A DNA stretch of 8,968 nucleotides from Nanobdellota archaeon (GTDB taxonomy: Archaea > Nanobdellota > Nanobdellia > Woesearchaeales > GCA-2686295): the NCBI GenBank assembly GCA_018812505.1, contig JAHJDK010000046.1, positions 1 to 8,968 of the forward strand, written 5' to 3'. Below the pieces are notes generated by a model that did not search any database, was not told the origin of the DNA, and saw nothing but the letters and a program-made list of their open reading frames with translations. Below are positions 1 to 4,786 of this stretch, piece after piece. How positions within the stretch are numbered: position 1 is the stretch's first letter; the number at the start of each line of letters is the position of its first letter. Position numbers and translations under genes: made by a program.

Positions 1-1266
1 GAAGATGATATTAAACTTTTGAATAAAGATGGCGAGAAAATGCTTGATGATGATTGCAGGAAAAGAATTATTTCAGATCAAAAGCTAATTGTAAAAAAAT
101 ATTGGGAAAAGGTCTATAAATTATTGACTGCTGTTCAGGATGGTGTTTCTTCTAAAGAGTTAGGTGTTGCTTATGATAATTATTCATTAGTTTTAAGAAG
201 AGTATATGCTCATTTCATAACTTCAACTGAGCATGTAACTTTTGCAATTGAATCTGAATTAAAATCTTTACTGAGAAAAAATTTTCCTAATAATCTGGAT
301 GAGGTTTATGCTGTTTTGACAACTCCTGTTGAGAAAGATTTGTTGATAAAGGAAAAAGAAGCTTGGCTTAATCTGTTGGATGATATATCTGATGAGAATA
401 TTTTGAATTATTACAAAAATTATTCTATTATTTTAGCTAACGTTTTTTCAAAGGAAGAAGTTCATGATATTGCTAATCAAAGAATAAAAACTCACACACC
501 AGATAATATTAGAGAAGAATTAATTTGTTATGAGAAAAGAAAAACTGACTTAATCAAACGAAAAAAAGAGTTATTTAGTGATTTAGTTTCTGATAGAATA
601 GGTGATTATTCGAATTTTATTTGTAAGCTTGCAAATCTTAGGTTGGAGTTAAAGCATTGTTGGAATGGAGAGTCTTTTCATTTATTGCCTTTTTTTGAAA
701 AAATAGCTGCTCTTGAGAATTGTTCTGTTAGAGATGCTTATATGTTTTACACTAGAAAAGATATTAGTGTATTGCTGAATAAAAATGTTTCTTTATCTAA
801 AAAAATTCTTGAAGCTAGGAATGAGTTTTGTTTGCTGAGATTTCACAAATCTAAAATAGACATTTATAACGGTGAAGACGCGATTGCTGCAAAAGAAAAA
901 TTTCTTAATCTTGATTTTACAGATGATGTTAAATCATTTAAGGGTTCTATAGCTAACAAAGGAAAGATTGTTGGTAGGGCGAGAGTTGTACTATTTGATA
1001 ATCCTCAAAAGATATATGCTTTTGCGAAAACTTTGGAGAAAGATGACATTTTGGTTGCTGGAATGACTAATCCTACTATGATGGTTTTAATCAGTAAGGT
1101 TAAAGGTATAATTACTGATGAAGGAGGTGCGGCTTGTCATGCAGCGATAATTTCTAGAGAGTTTAATATTCCTTGTGTTGTTGGAACAAAGATTGCTACT
1201 CATGTTTTAAAAGATGGTGATATGATAGAGTTAAATGCTAATTCTGGTGTTATTACTAAGTTATAA
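1..1266 (+). CDS. C-terminal part of a PEP-utilising-enzyme family protein with a terminal phosphohistidine swivel domain (5' partial)
   Basis: The frame is open from base 1, so the true start probably lies upstream. An in-frame TTG at 19 and ATG at 40 are weak alternatives. Counting from base 1, the last ~100 codons form the mobile swivel domain of PEP synthase/pyruvate phosphate dikinase-type enzymes. They carry GIITDEGGAACHAAIISRE followed by IPCVVGT, with His380 (codon 1138-1140) as the expected phosphorylated histidine. The preceding ~300 residues look helical, are rich in Lys and Glu, and match no domain I recognise. The stop follows directly after the swivel domain, so the C-terminal TIM barrel of true PEP synthase is absent. 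A terminal His domain recalls rifampicin-phosphotransferase-type dikinases, but the ATP-grasp part, if present, is outside the window. Family is confident; substrate is unknown. Codon choice is G/T-rich (18 of 27 Ala codons are GCT), unlike the next plus-strand gene. Confidence 0.82.
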   Translation, partial: EDDIKLLNKDGEKMLDDDCRKRIISDQKLIVKKYWEKVYKLLTAVQDGVSSKELGVAYDNYSLVLRRVYAHFITSTEHVTFAIESELKSLLRKNFPNNLDEVYAVLTTPVEKDLLIKEKEAWLNLLDDISDENILNYYKNYSIILANVFSKEEVHDIANQRIKTHTPDNIREELICYEKRKTDLIKRKKELFSDLVSDRIGDYSNFICKLANLRLELKHCWNGESFHLLPFFEKIAALENCSVRDAYMFYTRKDISVLLNKNVSLSKKILEARNEFCLLRFHKSKIDIYNGEDAIAAKEKFLNLDFTDDVKSFKGSIANKGKIVGRARVVLFDNPQKIYAFAKTLEKDDILVAGMTNPTMMVLISKVKGIITDEGGAACHAAIISREFNIPCVVGTKIATHVLKDGDMIELNANSGVITKL

Positions 1267-1280
1267 TTTCTAAAAAATCA

Positions 1281-1295
1281 CTAAAACTTTATAAG
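1281..1295 (+). promoter_or_regulatory. Archaeal BRE/TATA promoter for the AlaE-like gene
   Basis: CTAAAAC (1281-1287, BRE-like) directly precedes TTTATAAG (1288-1295). The usual ~26-nt spacing puts transcription start at about 1315-1319, just before the ATG at 1320, so the mRNA would be leaderless or nearly so. Confidence 0.55.
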
Positions 1296-1311
1296 TTGTT
1301 GACTACTTCCT

Positions 1312-1316
1312 GGTGA
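1312..1316 (+). promoter_or_regulatory. Possible Shine-Dalgarno site, AlaE-like gene
   Basis: GGTGA lies 3 nt before the ATG at 1320. It matches part of the GGAGGTGAT complement of archaeal 16S rRNA ends. The spacing is short and the predicted transcription start overlaps it, so it may act only in transcripts reading through from upstream. Confidence 0.35.
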
Positions 1317-1319
1317 ATA

Positions 1320-2045
1320 ATGAATATTGATGATTTTGTTGAAGAAACAGAAAAAACGCAAAACACTATTTGCACATATGTTTGTAAAGCAGGAAACTGG
1401 TTAAAAAACTATCCTGCATTAATAAAAAATAAACGATATGAATCAACAGCATTTATAGCCTCATTTTTACCATTTTATATAGTTAACGAAACTACATATG
1501 GTAACTTAACTGATTGGATTTCCTTTAAATCCAGATTAGGAAATACTTTAGCACAATACCTCATTATTCCAGGAGCATTGGAAGGAAGAGAAAAGTTCAA
1601 ACAGACATTTAGATTAACAAAAGAATCATCAAAATGGAAGCATGGACTTGCAGATCTTGGATATGGAATATTATTAGCAACAATTATCAGACCATTAATA
1701 TATTACTTATCAGGAGAACGAAATTTAAATAACATATTCAAAGCATCATGGCCAATAATTCTAGGCACAGCAATCTTGGCACCAATAGCATTGTTTGTTG
1801 CAGACAACTTCAAATATTTATTAGGCAAAGGTGAGCCAGAAAACACTCCAATATGGTTGCAGCAAAAAAGCGAACAAACAAAAAAGAATATTGTGTATGG
1901 ATTCTTAGCATTATCATTAACAGCATCTGCAATGATATATCAAGCAACCCCTGATAAGTTATGGGAATTCAATAACGAGAAAGATAAACAAGAAATAACT
2001 ACTGTAAATAATCAAAATCAACAGCAAGAAATAATTTACAAATAA
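1320..2045 (+). CDS. Multi-pass membrane protein, AlaE-like (L-alanine exporter family) candidate
   Basis: This 241-residue integral membrane protein has hydrophobic segments near residues 42-57, 74-89, 110-131, 144-168 and 190-208. From SFKSRLGNTLAQYLIIPG (68-85), through a charged loop, LADLGYGILLATIIRPLIYY (110-129) and VADNFKYLLG (160-169), the pattern resembles the AlaE L-alanine exporter family as I recall it: an SRL motif, a basic loop, LAD, a Pro plus Tyr in helix 3, and a polar end to helix 4. E. coli AlaE is about 149 residues with four helices. This protein adds a soluble N-terminal ~40 residues, a fifth helix and a Gln/Asn-rich tail. The ATG is supported by a TATA box and a GGTGA just upstream. 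The 3' end overlaps the convergent histidine kinase gene by 10 nt. It is clearly a membrane protein; the AlaE assignment is moderate and alanine as substrate is inference. Confidence 0.6.
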   Translation: MNIDDFVEETEKTQNTICTYVCKAGNWLKNYPALIKNKRYESTAFIASFLPFYIVNETTYGNLTDWISFKSRLGNTLAQYLIIPGALEGREKFKQTFRLTKESSKWKHGLADLGYGILLATIIRPLIYYLSGERNLNNIFKASWPIILGTAILAPIALFVADNFKYLLGKGEPENTPIWLQQKSEQTKKNIVYGFLALSLTASAMIYQATPDKLWEFNNEKDKQEITTVNNQNQQQEIIYK

Positions 2046-3514
2046 GGGATTCTGACAATAAATCTGGAGCCTTTACCTTCTTCAGATTCAACAATTATCT
2101 CTCCTCTGTGCATCTTGACAATATTTTTCACAATTGCCAAGCCAAGACCAGTTCCGCCTTTATCTTTGGTTAAATAATCTCCAATCCTGTAAAACTTATC
2201 AAACAACTTGTCAATTTTATCCTTAGGAATACCAACACCATCATCCTCTATGATAAATTCCCAATAATTTGTTTTTTTAGAAGCAAAAATTATAATCTTA
2301 GACTTAGCATAACTAACAGCGTTGCTAAAAAGATTAATAAACACTTGTTTAAACTTCTCAGAATCAATCTTAACTAAGAATTTTTTTAGGATTTTATTCT
2401 CAATAATTAAACCTTTTTGCTCAGCCAGATTATAGTACAAGTTATCATTAATCAATCTTCGCAAATTAACTTCATCAATTTTTACTGCAACTTTTTTTGA
2501 CTCTAACCTGGAAAGATTCAAGATATCACTGATAAGCTTTGATAAACGATTGCTTTCATTCTCAACAATTTTAACAGCTTTTAACTGTTTATTATTAAGA
2601 ACACCAAACTTTTTTTGTCTTAAAAGCGACAAGTAAAGCTTCATAGAAGTTATAGGAGTTCTCAATTCATGACTAACAGTGCTGACGAACTCATCCTTCA
2701 TAATGCTTAACTCATGTTCGTGCACATACTTCTGTTTAGTTTCAGCCAATTCACGCTTTAATGTAGCTTTATCAACAAGCTTCAGAAAAGTTACTCTAGT
2801 AAACAACAAAATACTAATAAAAAGGAAAGGATGTGCAAAAACCACTAGGTTGTTATTTGAGCAATCAAAGAACACAAAATTTATAACATTAGTGATTGGA
2901 GTAATCATGTAAACCAAGAAAGCAATAATTATGTGAGGGCCATACCTACCAAACTTATTCATATTAGCTATAATATAGTATATAGGGCTGTAAAGCACCA
3001 AAATCTTTAACAACTCAAGCAGTAAAAATCCTAGATGATCCTGAAAGTTTGCAGCAGGAACCTTTATAACAGTAAAAAGCCAGAAAATCTCAATCACAAA
3101 AACAAAAATAAAAAGAACTACTACTTCAAAAGACATCTTTTTCTTCAACTTGTCAACTTTATCAGCAAAAACAGGGAATATAAATGAATTAGTCAGCAAG
3201 ATAAGTGCAAATAATTCTAACAACTCATCAAGAACAGGTAAGAAAGGATTTAAAATTAATAATTGAACATCACCAAAAACAACTGCTGCAAAGAACAAAC
3301 TCATAATAAATTTATCAACGACCAAAGCAGCAAAGCCAATGAACAAATACTTCAAATGCCTTTCTTTAGAACGGCCGTACTCACTAAGAATCATATATGA
3401 GACAACTGTGAAAAGAAATAATTCAACAAACTTCTTGAAAAGTTCACCACTATCAGTGGCCATAAACTTATTAATAGAGTGATAAACCAGTATTAAAAGC
3501 TCAAAAGCATCCAT
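2036..3514 (-). CDS. Multi-pass membrane sensor histidine kinase
   Basis: The 492-residue protein has a hydrophobic N-terminal half with about six to seven membrane segments (roughly 30-45, 55-80, 86-112, 129-150, 161-184, 193-216, 224-245). This is an integral-membrane sensor rather than an extracellular domain. A short coiled linker (247-275) leads to a complete kinase core: the H box FVSTVSHELRTP with phospho-acceptor His282, the N box NLFSNAVSYA (394-403), G1 DDGVGIP (424-430), an F box around FDKFYRI (438-444) and G2 GGTGLGL (453-459). All catalytic motifs are intact, so it should autophosphorylate and pass phosphate to a receiver. The partner is presumably the response regulator 23 nt upstream in the same operon. 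The ATG is supported by GTGAT 5 nt upstream. I do not recognise the sensor region, so the signal is unknown. The 3' end overlaps the convergent AlaE-like gene by 10 nt. Confidence 0.93.
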   Translation of the reverse strand: MDAFELLILVYHSINKFMATDSGELFKKFVELFLFTVVSYMILSEYGRSKERHLKYLFIGFAALVVDKFIMSLFFAAVVFGDVQLLILNPFLPVLDELLELFALILLTNSFIFPVFADKVDKLKKKMSFEVVVLFIFVFVIEIFWLFTVIKVPAANFQDHLGFLLLELLKILVLYSPIYYIIANMNKFGRYGPHIIIAFLVYMITPITNVINFVFFDCSNNNLVVFAHPFLFISILLFTRVTFLKLVDKATLKRELAETKQKYVHEHELSIMKDEFVSTVSHELRTPITSMKLYLSLLRQKKFGVLNNKQLKAVKIVENESNRLSKLISDILNLSRLESKKVAVKIDEVNLRRLINDNLYYNLAEQKGLIIENKILKKFLVKIDSEKFKQVFINLFSNAVSYAKSKIIIFASKKTNYWEFIIEDDGVGIPKDKIDKLFDKFYRIGDYLTKDKGGTGLGLAIVKNIVKMHRGEIIVESEEGKGSRFIVRIPYL

Positions 3515-3519
3515 TTAAA

Positions 3520-3524
3520 ATCAC
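3520..3524 (-). promoter_or_regulatory. Shine-Dalgarno site of the histidine kinase
   Basis: On the minus strand GTGAT stands 5 nt before the ATG (3514-3512), inside the 23-nt gap after the response regulator stop. The same GGTGAT-type site precedes rpoB1. Confidence 0.5.
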
Positions 3525-3537
3525 AAGTAAGGTTTCT

Positions 3538-3903
3538 TCACCCCTTTTTCAAAACCTTATGAACTGCTGAAATAAGATCTTCGGGCTCAAAAGGCTTAGT
3601 AATATATTCATTAGCGCCAGTATACTTGCCCATATCCTCATCAGCCTGCTCACTCTTAGCAGTAACCATCACAACCTTTGTGTTGGCAATGGTTTTTTCA
3701 TCACGAATCTTCTGACAAAGCTCATAACCAGACATTTGCGGCAGCATAATATCAAGAACAATAACGTCAGGTCTCAATCTTTTAGCCATAGACAACCCCT
3801 CGTTACCATTATGTGCAACAAAAACCTTGAATTCATCCTGCAAAATCAACTTCTCAGCATTAGCAATGTACTCCTCATCCTCAATAATCAGAACCTTTTT
3901 CAT
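3538..3903 (-). CDS. Receiver-only (CheY-like) response regulator
   Basis: This 121-residue single receiver domain begins MKKVLIIEDEE, giving the acidic pocket at E8/D9/E10. The phospho-acceptor is Asp51 in VIVLDIMLPQMSG, the switch Thr is Thr81 in VVMVTAK, and the conserved Lys is Lys103 in ITKPF. The chain ends at the last receiver helix, with no DNA-binding or enzymatic output domain, so it must act through protein contacts or as a relay. I chose the ATG at 3903 over an in-frame TTG three codons upstream. The receiver's first strand begins right at this Met, and the TATA box at 3936-3928 places transcription start at about 3904-3908. It is the first gene of an operon with the histidine kinase, which suggests a cognate pair. 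Receiver identity is very secure; the downstream target is unknown. Confidence 0.95.
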   Translation of the reverse strand: MKKVLIIEDEEYIANAEKLILQDEFKVFVAHNGNEGLSMAKRLRPDVIVLDIMLPQMSGYELCQKIRDEKTIANTKVVMVTAKSEQADEDMGKYTGANEYITKPFEPEDLISAVHKVLKKG

Positions 3904-3927
3904 TCTCAACAAAATAATAATTGAAGA

Positions 3928-3944
3928 TTATATAAATGTTTTGG
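3928..3944 (-). promoter_or_regulatory. BRE/TATA promoter of the two-component operon
   Basis: Read on the minus strand, CCAAAACA (3944-3937) precedes TTTATATAA (3936-3928). The TATA centre lies ~29 nt from the ATG at 3903, so the response regulator mRNA is probably leaderless or has only a few leader bases. This agrees with the absence of a Shine-Dalgarno site. Confidence 0.65.
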
Positions 3945-3982
3945 AATTAAAAATTTTCGAACTGAAAGAAGCACACATAAAG

Positions 3983-4001
3983 TAATTTTTTACAAAAATT
4001 A
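3983..4001. repeat. AT-only inverted repeat in the divergent control region
   Basis: TAATTTTT (3983-3990) and AAAAATTA (3994-4001) are perfect 8-nt arms around TAC. Because it is almost pure A/T it could be chance. It lies between the two divergent promoters. Confidence 0.3.
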
Positions 4002-4012
4002 TTTTTTCCAAA

Positions 4013-4029
4013 AAAAGTATGATACTTTT
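4013..4029. promoter_or_regulatory. 17-bp palindrome, operator candidate upstream of the tRNA/rpo promoter
   Basis: AAAAGTAT (4013-4020) and ATACTTTT (4022-4029) are perfect 8-nt arms around one central G. The site ends 11 nt before the BRE at 4041. That position suits a dimeric regulator acting on the plus-strand promoter. Function is inference. Confidence 0.4.
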
Positions 4030-4040
4030 CTATGCAAAAT

Positions 4041-4055
4041 CGCAAGGTTTATAAA
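4041..4055 (+). promoter_or_regulatory. Strong BRE/TATA promoter for the tRNA genes (and possibly the rpo operon)
   Basis: CGCAAGG (4041-4047, BRE-like) sits directly before TTTATAAA (4048-4055), a near-consensus archaeal pair. Start of transcription is expected at about 4076-4079. It is the only good plus-strand promoter seen between 3904 and the tRNA genes. Confidence 0.65.
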
Positions 4056-4076
4056 TGAACTGAGGTTTCTTTGCAC

Positions 4077-4171
4077 TAAATTACCCACGAAAAAACGAGC
4101 TCAAAACAAAAATGATGGTTTTTCTTCACTAAAAAAAAACAATGTGGAGATAGACTTGGCTATATACTACT
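4077..4171 (+). other. Predicted 5' leader between promoter and tRNA-Asp
   Basis: These ~95 nt lie between the expected transcription start and the tRNA-Asp 5' end. They hold A-runs and no open reading frame of note. One isolated ATGATGG resembles a C box, but there is no matching D-box arrangement. The leader would be removed by RNase P. Confidence 0.3.
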
Positions 4172-4192
4172 GCCCTGGTAGTGTAGTTCGGC

Positions 4193-4223
4193 ACGTTGAT
4201 AATCATATGGTTTCACGCGATAA
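4193..4223 (+). other. D-loop intron of tRNA-Asp (31 nt, non-canonical position)
   Basis: Removal joins GGC4192 to C4224 and restores a normal D loop. A relaxed BHB supports these ends. Exon bases 4188-4190 pair with 4218-4220 (three of four central-helix pairs). The 3-nt bulges are 4191-4193 and 4222-4224. The inner helix is CGT (4194-4196) with ACG (4215-4217), plus G-U and A-U pairs beyond one mismatch. Confidence 0.8.
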
Positions 4224-4242
4224 CTATCATGAAGCCCTGTCG

Positions 4243-4306
4243 AGTGACCTTTTTACAAAAAAGCTCAAGCAAAAAGAGGAGTTATAAACAACTCGGTCAC
4301 AAAGAA
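4243..4306 (+). other. Anticodon-loop intron of tRNA-Asp (64 nt, position 37/38)
   Basis: A BHB fold is visible. The outer helix is AAGCC/GGCTT. The central helix is CTGT (4237-4240) with AAAG (4301-4304), with one G-A mismatch at anticodon base 34. Bulges are CGA (4241-4243) and AAA (4305-4307). The inner helix GTGACC/GGTCAC (4244-4249, 4295-4300) is perfect. A further hairpin, GAGTT/AACTC (4279-4283, 4290-4294), lies inside. Confidence 0.88.
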
Positions 4307-4372
4307 AGGCTTCGACCCGGGTTCGAATCCCGGCCAGGGCGTAAAAAACTATGGGCCGGTAGCTCAGCCTGG

Positions 4373-4410
4373 CAATGGTTTCATCCATTCAAAGATGAAA
4401 TGTTGGGTAA
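4373..4410 (+). other. D-loop intron of tRNA-Lys (38 nt, non-canonical position)
   Basis: Central-helix pairs are GCCT (4367-4370) with GGGT (4405-4408), two G-C and two G-U. Bulges are GGC (4371-4373) and AAC (4409-4411). The inner helix is AATG (4374-4377) with TGTT (4401-4404). After one bulged G comes a perfect 7-bp stem, TTTCATC/GATGAAA (4379-4385, 4394-4400). The D stem closes the structure. A C at both ends leaves a one-base ambiguity that does not change the mature RNA. Confidence 0.85.
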
Positions 4411-4429
4411 CTAGAGCACTTGACTTTTA

Positions 4430-4483
4430 ACTTAGGAAAGTTAACAAAAATCAAAATTTTTGGGAACTTTGCATAGCAAAGTC
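4430..4483 (+). other. Anticodon-loop intron of tRNA-Lys (54 nt, position 37/38)
   Basis: A canonical BHB is visible. The outer helix is CTTGA/TCAAG. The central helix CTTT (4424-4427) with AAAG (4478-4481) is perfect. Bulges are TAA (4428-4430) and TCA (4482-4484). The inner stem is irregular (TTA/TAG, then AAAGTT/AACTTT at 4437-4442 and 4465-4470). It is capped by CAAAAAT/ATTTTTG (4445-4451, 4456-4462). Confidence 0.9.
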
Positions 4484-4543
4484 ATCAAGGGGTCGCGAGT
4501 TCAAATCTCGTCCGGCCCAGTTTTATAATCAAATCAACCCAAA

Positions 4544-4786
4544 ATGGCAACTAAAAAAGAACAAATAAAACATGTATTAATTCCTGAACATACAAAACTT
4601 GGTGATAAAGAAGTAAAGGAATTAATGGATAAATACAATGTAGATATAAAGGAACTGCCTAAGATTTTCATTAGCGACCCTGCAATTCAACATTTAAATG
4701 TTAAGGAACGAGATGTTATAAAAATTGTGCGAAAAAGTCCAACTGCTGGAACAACAATATTCTATAGAGGTGTAATTAATGATTAA
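4544..4786 (+). CDS. rpoH: DNA-directed RNA polymerase subunit H (Rpo5)
   Basis: The 80-residue protein has the normal size for archaeal RpoH, the counterpart of the C-terminal domain of eukaryotic Rpb5. It sits at the jaw of RNA polymerase on subunit A. Family hallmarks are HVLIPEHTKLGDKEVKELMDKY near the N-terminus, the LPKIFISDPAIQHL stretch, and the strongly conserved GDVIKI-type strand followed by RKSPTAGTTIFYR (here VKERDVIKIVRKSPTAG, ending YRGVIND). It heads the classical archaeal order rpoH-rpoB2-rpoB1-rpoA1 and overlaps rpoB2 by 8 nt. It has no clear Shine-Dalgarno site, and the only nearby TATA-like string (4521-4528) is too close to the ATG (about 20 nt). It may therefore be read from the promoter ahead of the tRNA genes. 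Identification is very secure. Confidence 0.97.
   Translation: MATKKEQIKHVLIPEHTKLGDKEVKELMDKYNVDIKELPKIFISDPAIQHLNVKERDVIKIVRKSPTAGTTIFYRGVIND
4767..4772 (+). promoter_or_regulatory. Shine-Dalgarno site of rpoB2
   Basis: GAGGTG lies 6 nt before the ATG at 4779, inside the end of rpoH. It fixes the overlapping start and suggests translational coupling. Confidence 0.7.

Larger units (their letters stand above)
4172..4341 (+). tRNA. tRNA-Asp(GTC) with two introns
   Basis: Exons are 4172-4192, 4224-4242 and 4307-4341, joining to a 75-nt tRNA. The acceptor stem GCCCTGG/CCAGGGC is perfect, with discriminator G4341. The T arm is CCGGG-TTCGAAT-CCCGG (4317-4333). The anticodon stem is AAGCC/GGCTT with loop CTGTCGA, giving anticodon GTC (4239-4241). 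After removal of a 31-nt D-loop insert the D arm reads GTGTAGTTCGGCCTATCAT, a usual archaeal tRNA-Asp pattern. Unspliced, the D loop would be far too long, so the D-loop intron is required and not optional. CCA is not encoded. The gene is followed after 11 nt by tRNA-Lys, so the two are probably co-transcribed. Identity is very secure. Exact D-loop splice points could shift by a base. Confidence 0.93.
4353..4519 (+). tRNA. tRNA-Lys(TTT) with two introns
   Basis: Exons are 4353-4372, 4411-4429 and 4484-4519, joining to a 75-nt tRNA. The acceptor stem GGGCCGG/CCGGCCC is perfect, with discriminator A4519. The D arm after splicing is GCTCAGCCTGGCTAGAGC, with stem GCTC/GAGC. The anticodon stem is CTTGA/TCAAG with loop CTTTTAA, anticodon TTT (4426-4428). 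The T arm is GCGAG-TTCAAAT-CTCGT with one G-U pair (4495-4511). CCA is not encoded. rpoH starts 24 nt downstream. As in the neighbouring tRNA-Asp, a D-loop intron and a 37/38 intron must both be removed. Identity is very secure. Confidence 0.93.

Noticed and set aside
19..42. TTG (19) or ATG (40) as the true start of the swivel-domain protein
   Set aside because: The frame is open to base 1 and the family normally has a much longer N-terminal part, so the gene is treated as 5' partial.
2679..2912. Open frame antisense to the histidine kinase
   Set aside because: Shadow of the kinase coding sequence with no recognisable protein features or start signals.
3904..3912. TTG at 3912 as the response regulator start (three codons longer)
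   Set aside because: The receiver fold starts at the ATG at 3903, and the TATA box predicts transcription start at about 3904-3908, after this TTG.
4111..4117. ATGATGG as the C box of a C/D-box guide RNA
   Set aside because: No D, C' or D' boxes at suitable distances on either strand.
4160..4167. CTATATAC as a TATA box for tRNA-Asp
   Set aside because: It ends 4 nt before the tRNA 5' end, so initiation would fall inside the tRNA.
4196..4414. 72-codon open frame across both tRNA genes
   Set aside because: It is an accidental reading of tRNA exons and introns; the tRNA structures fully explain the stretch.
4521..4528. TTTTATAA as the rpoH promoter
   Set aside because: Normal spacing would start transcription downstream of the rpoH ATG. 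Mentioned only as an unlikely alternative.
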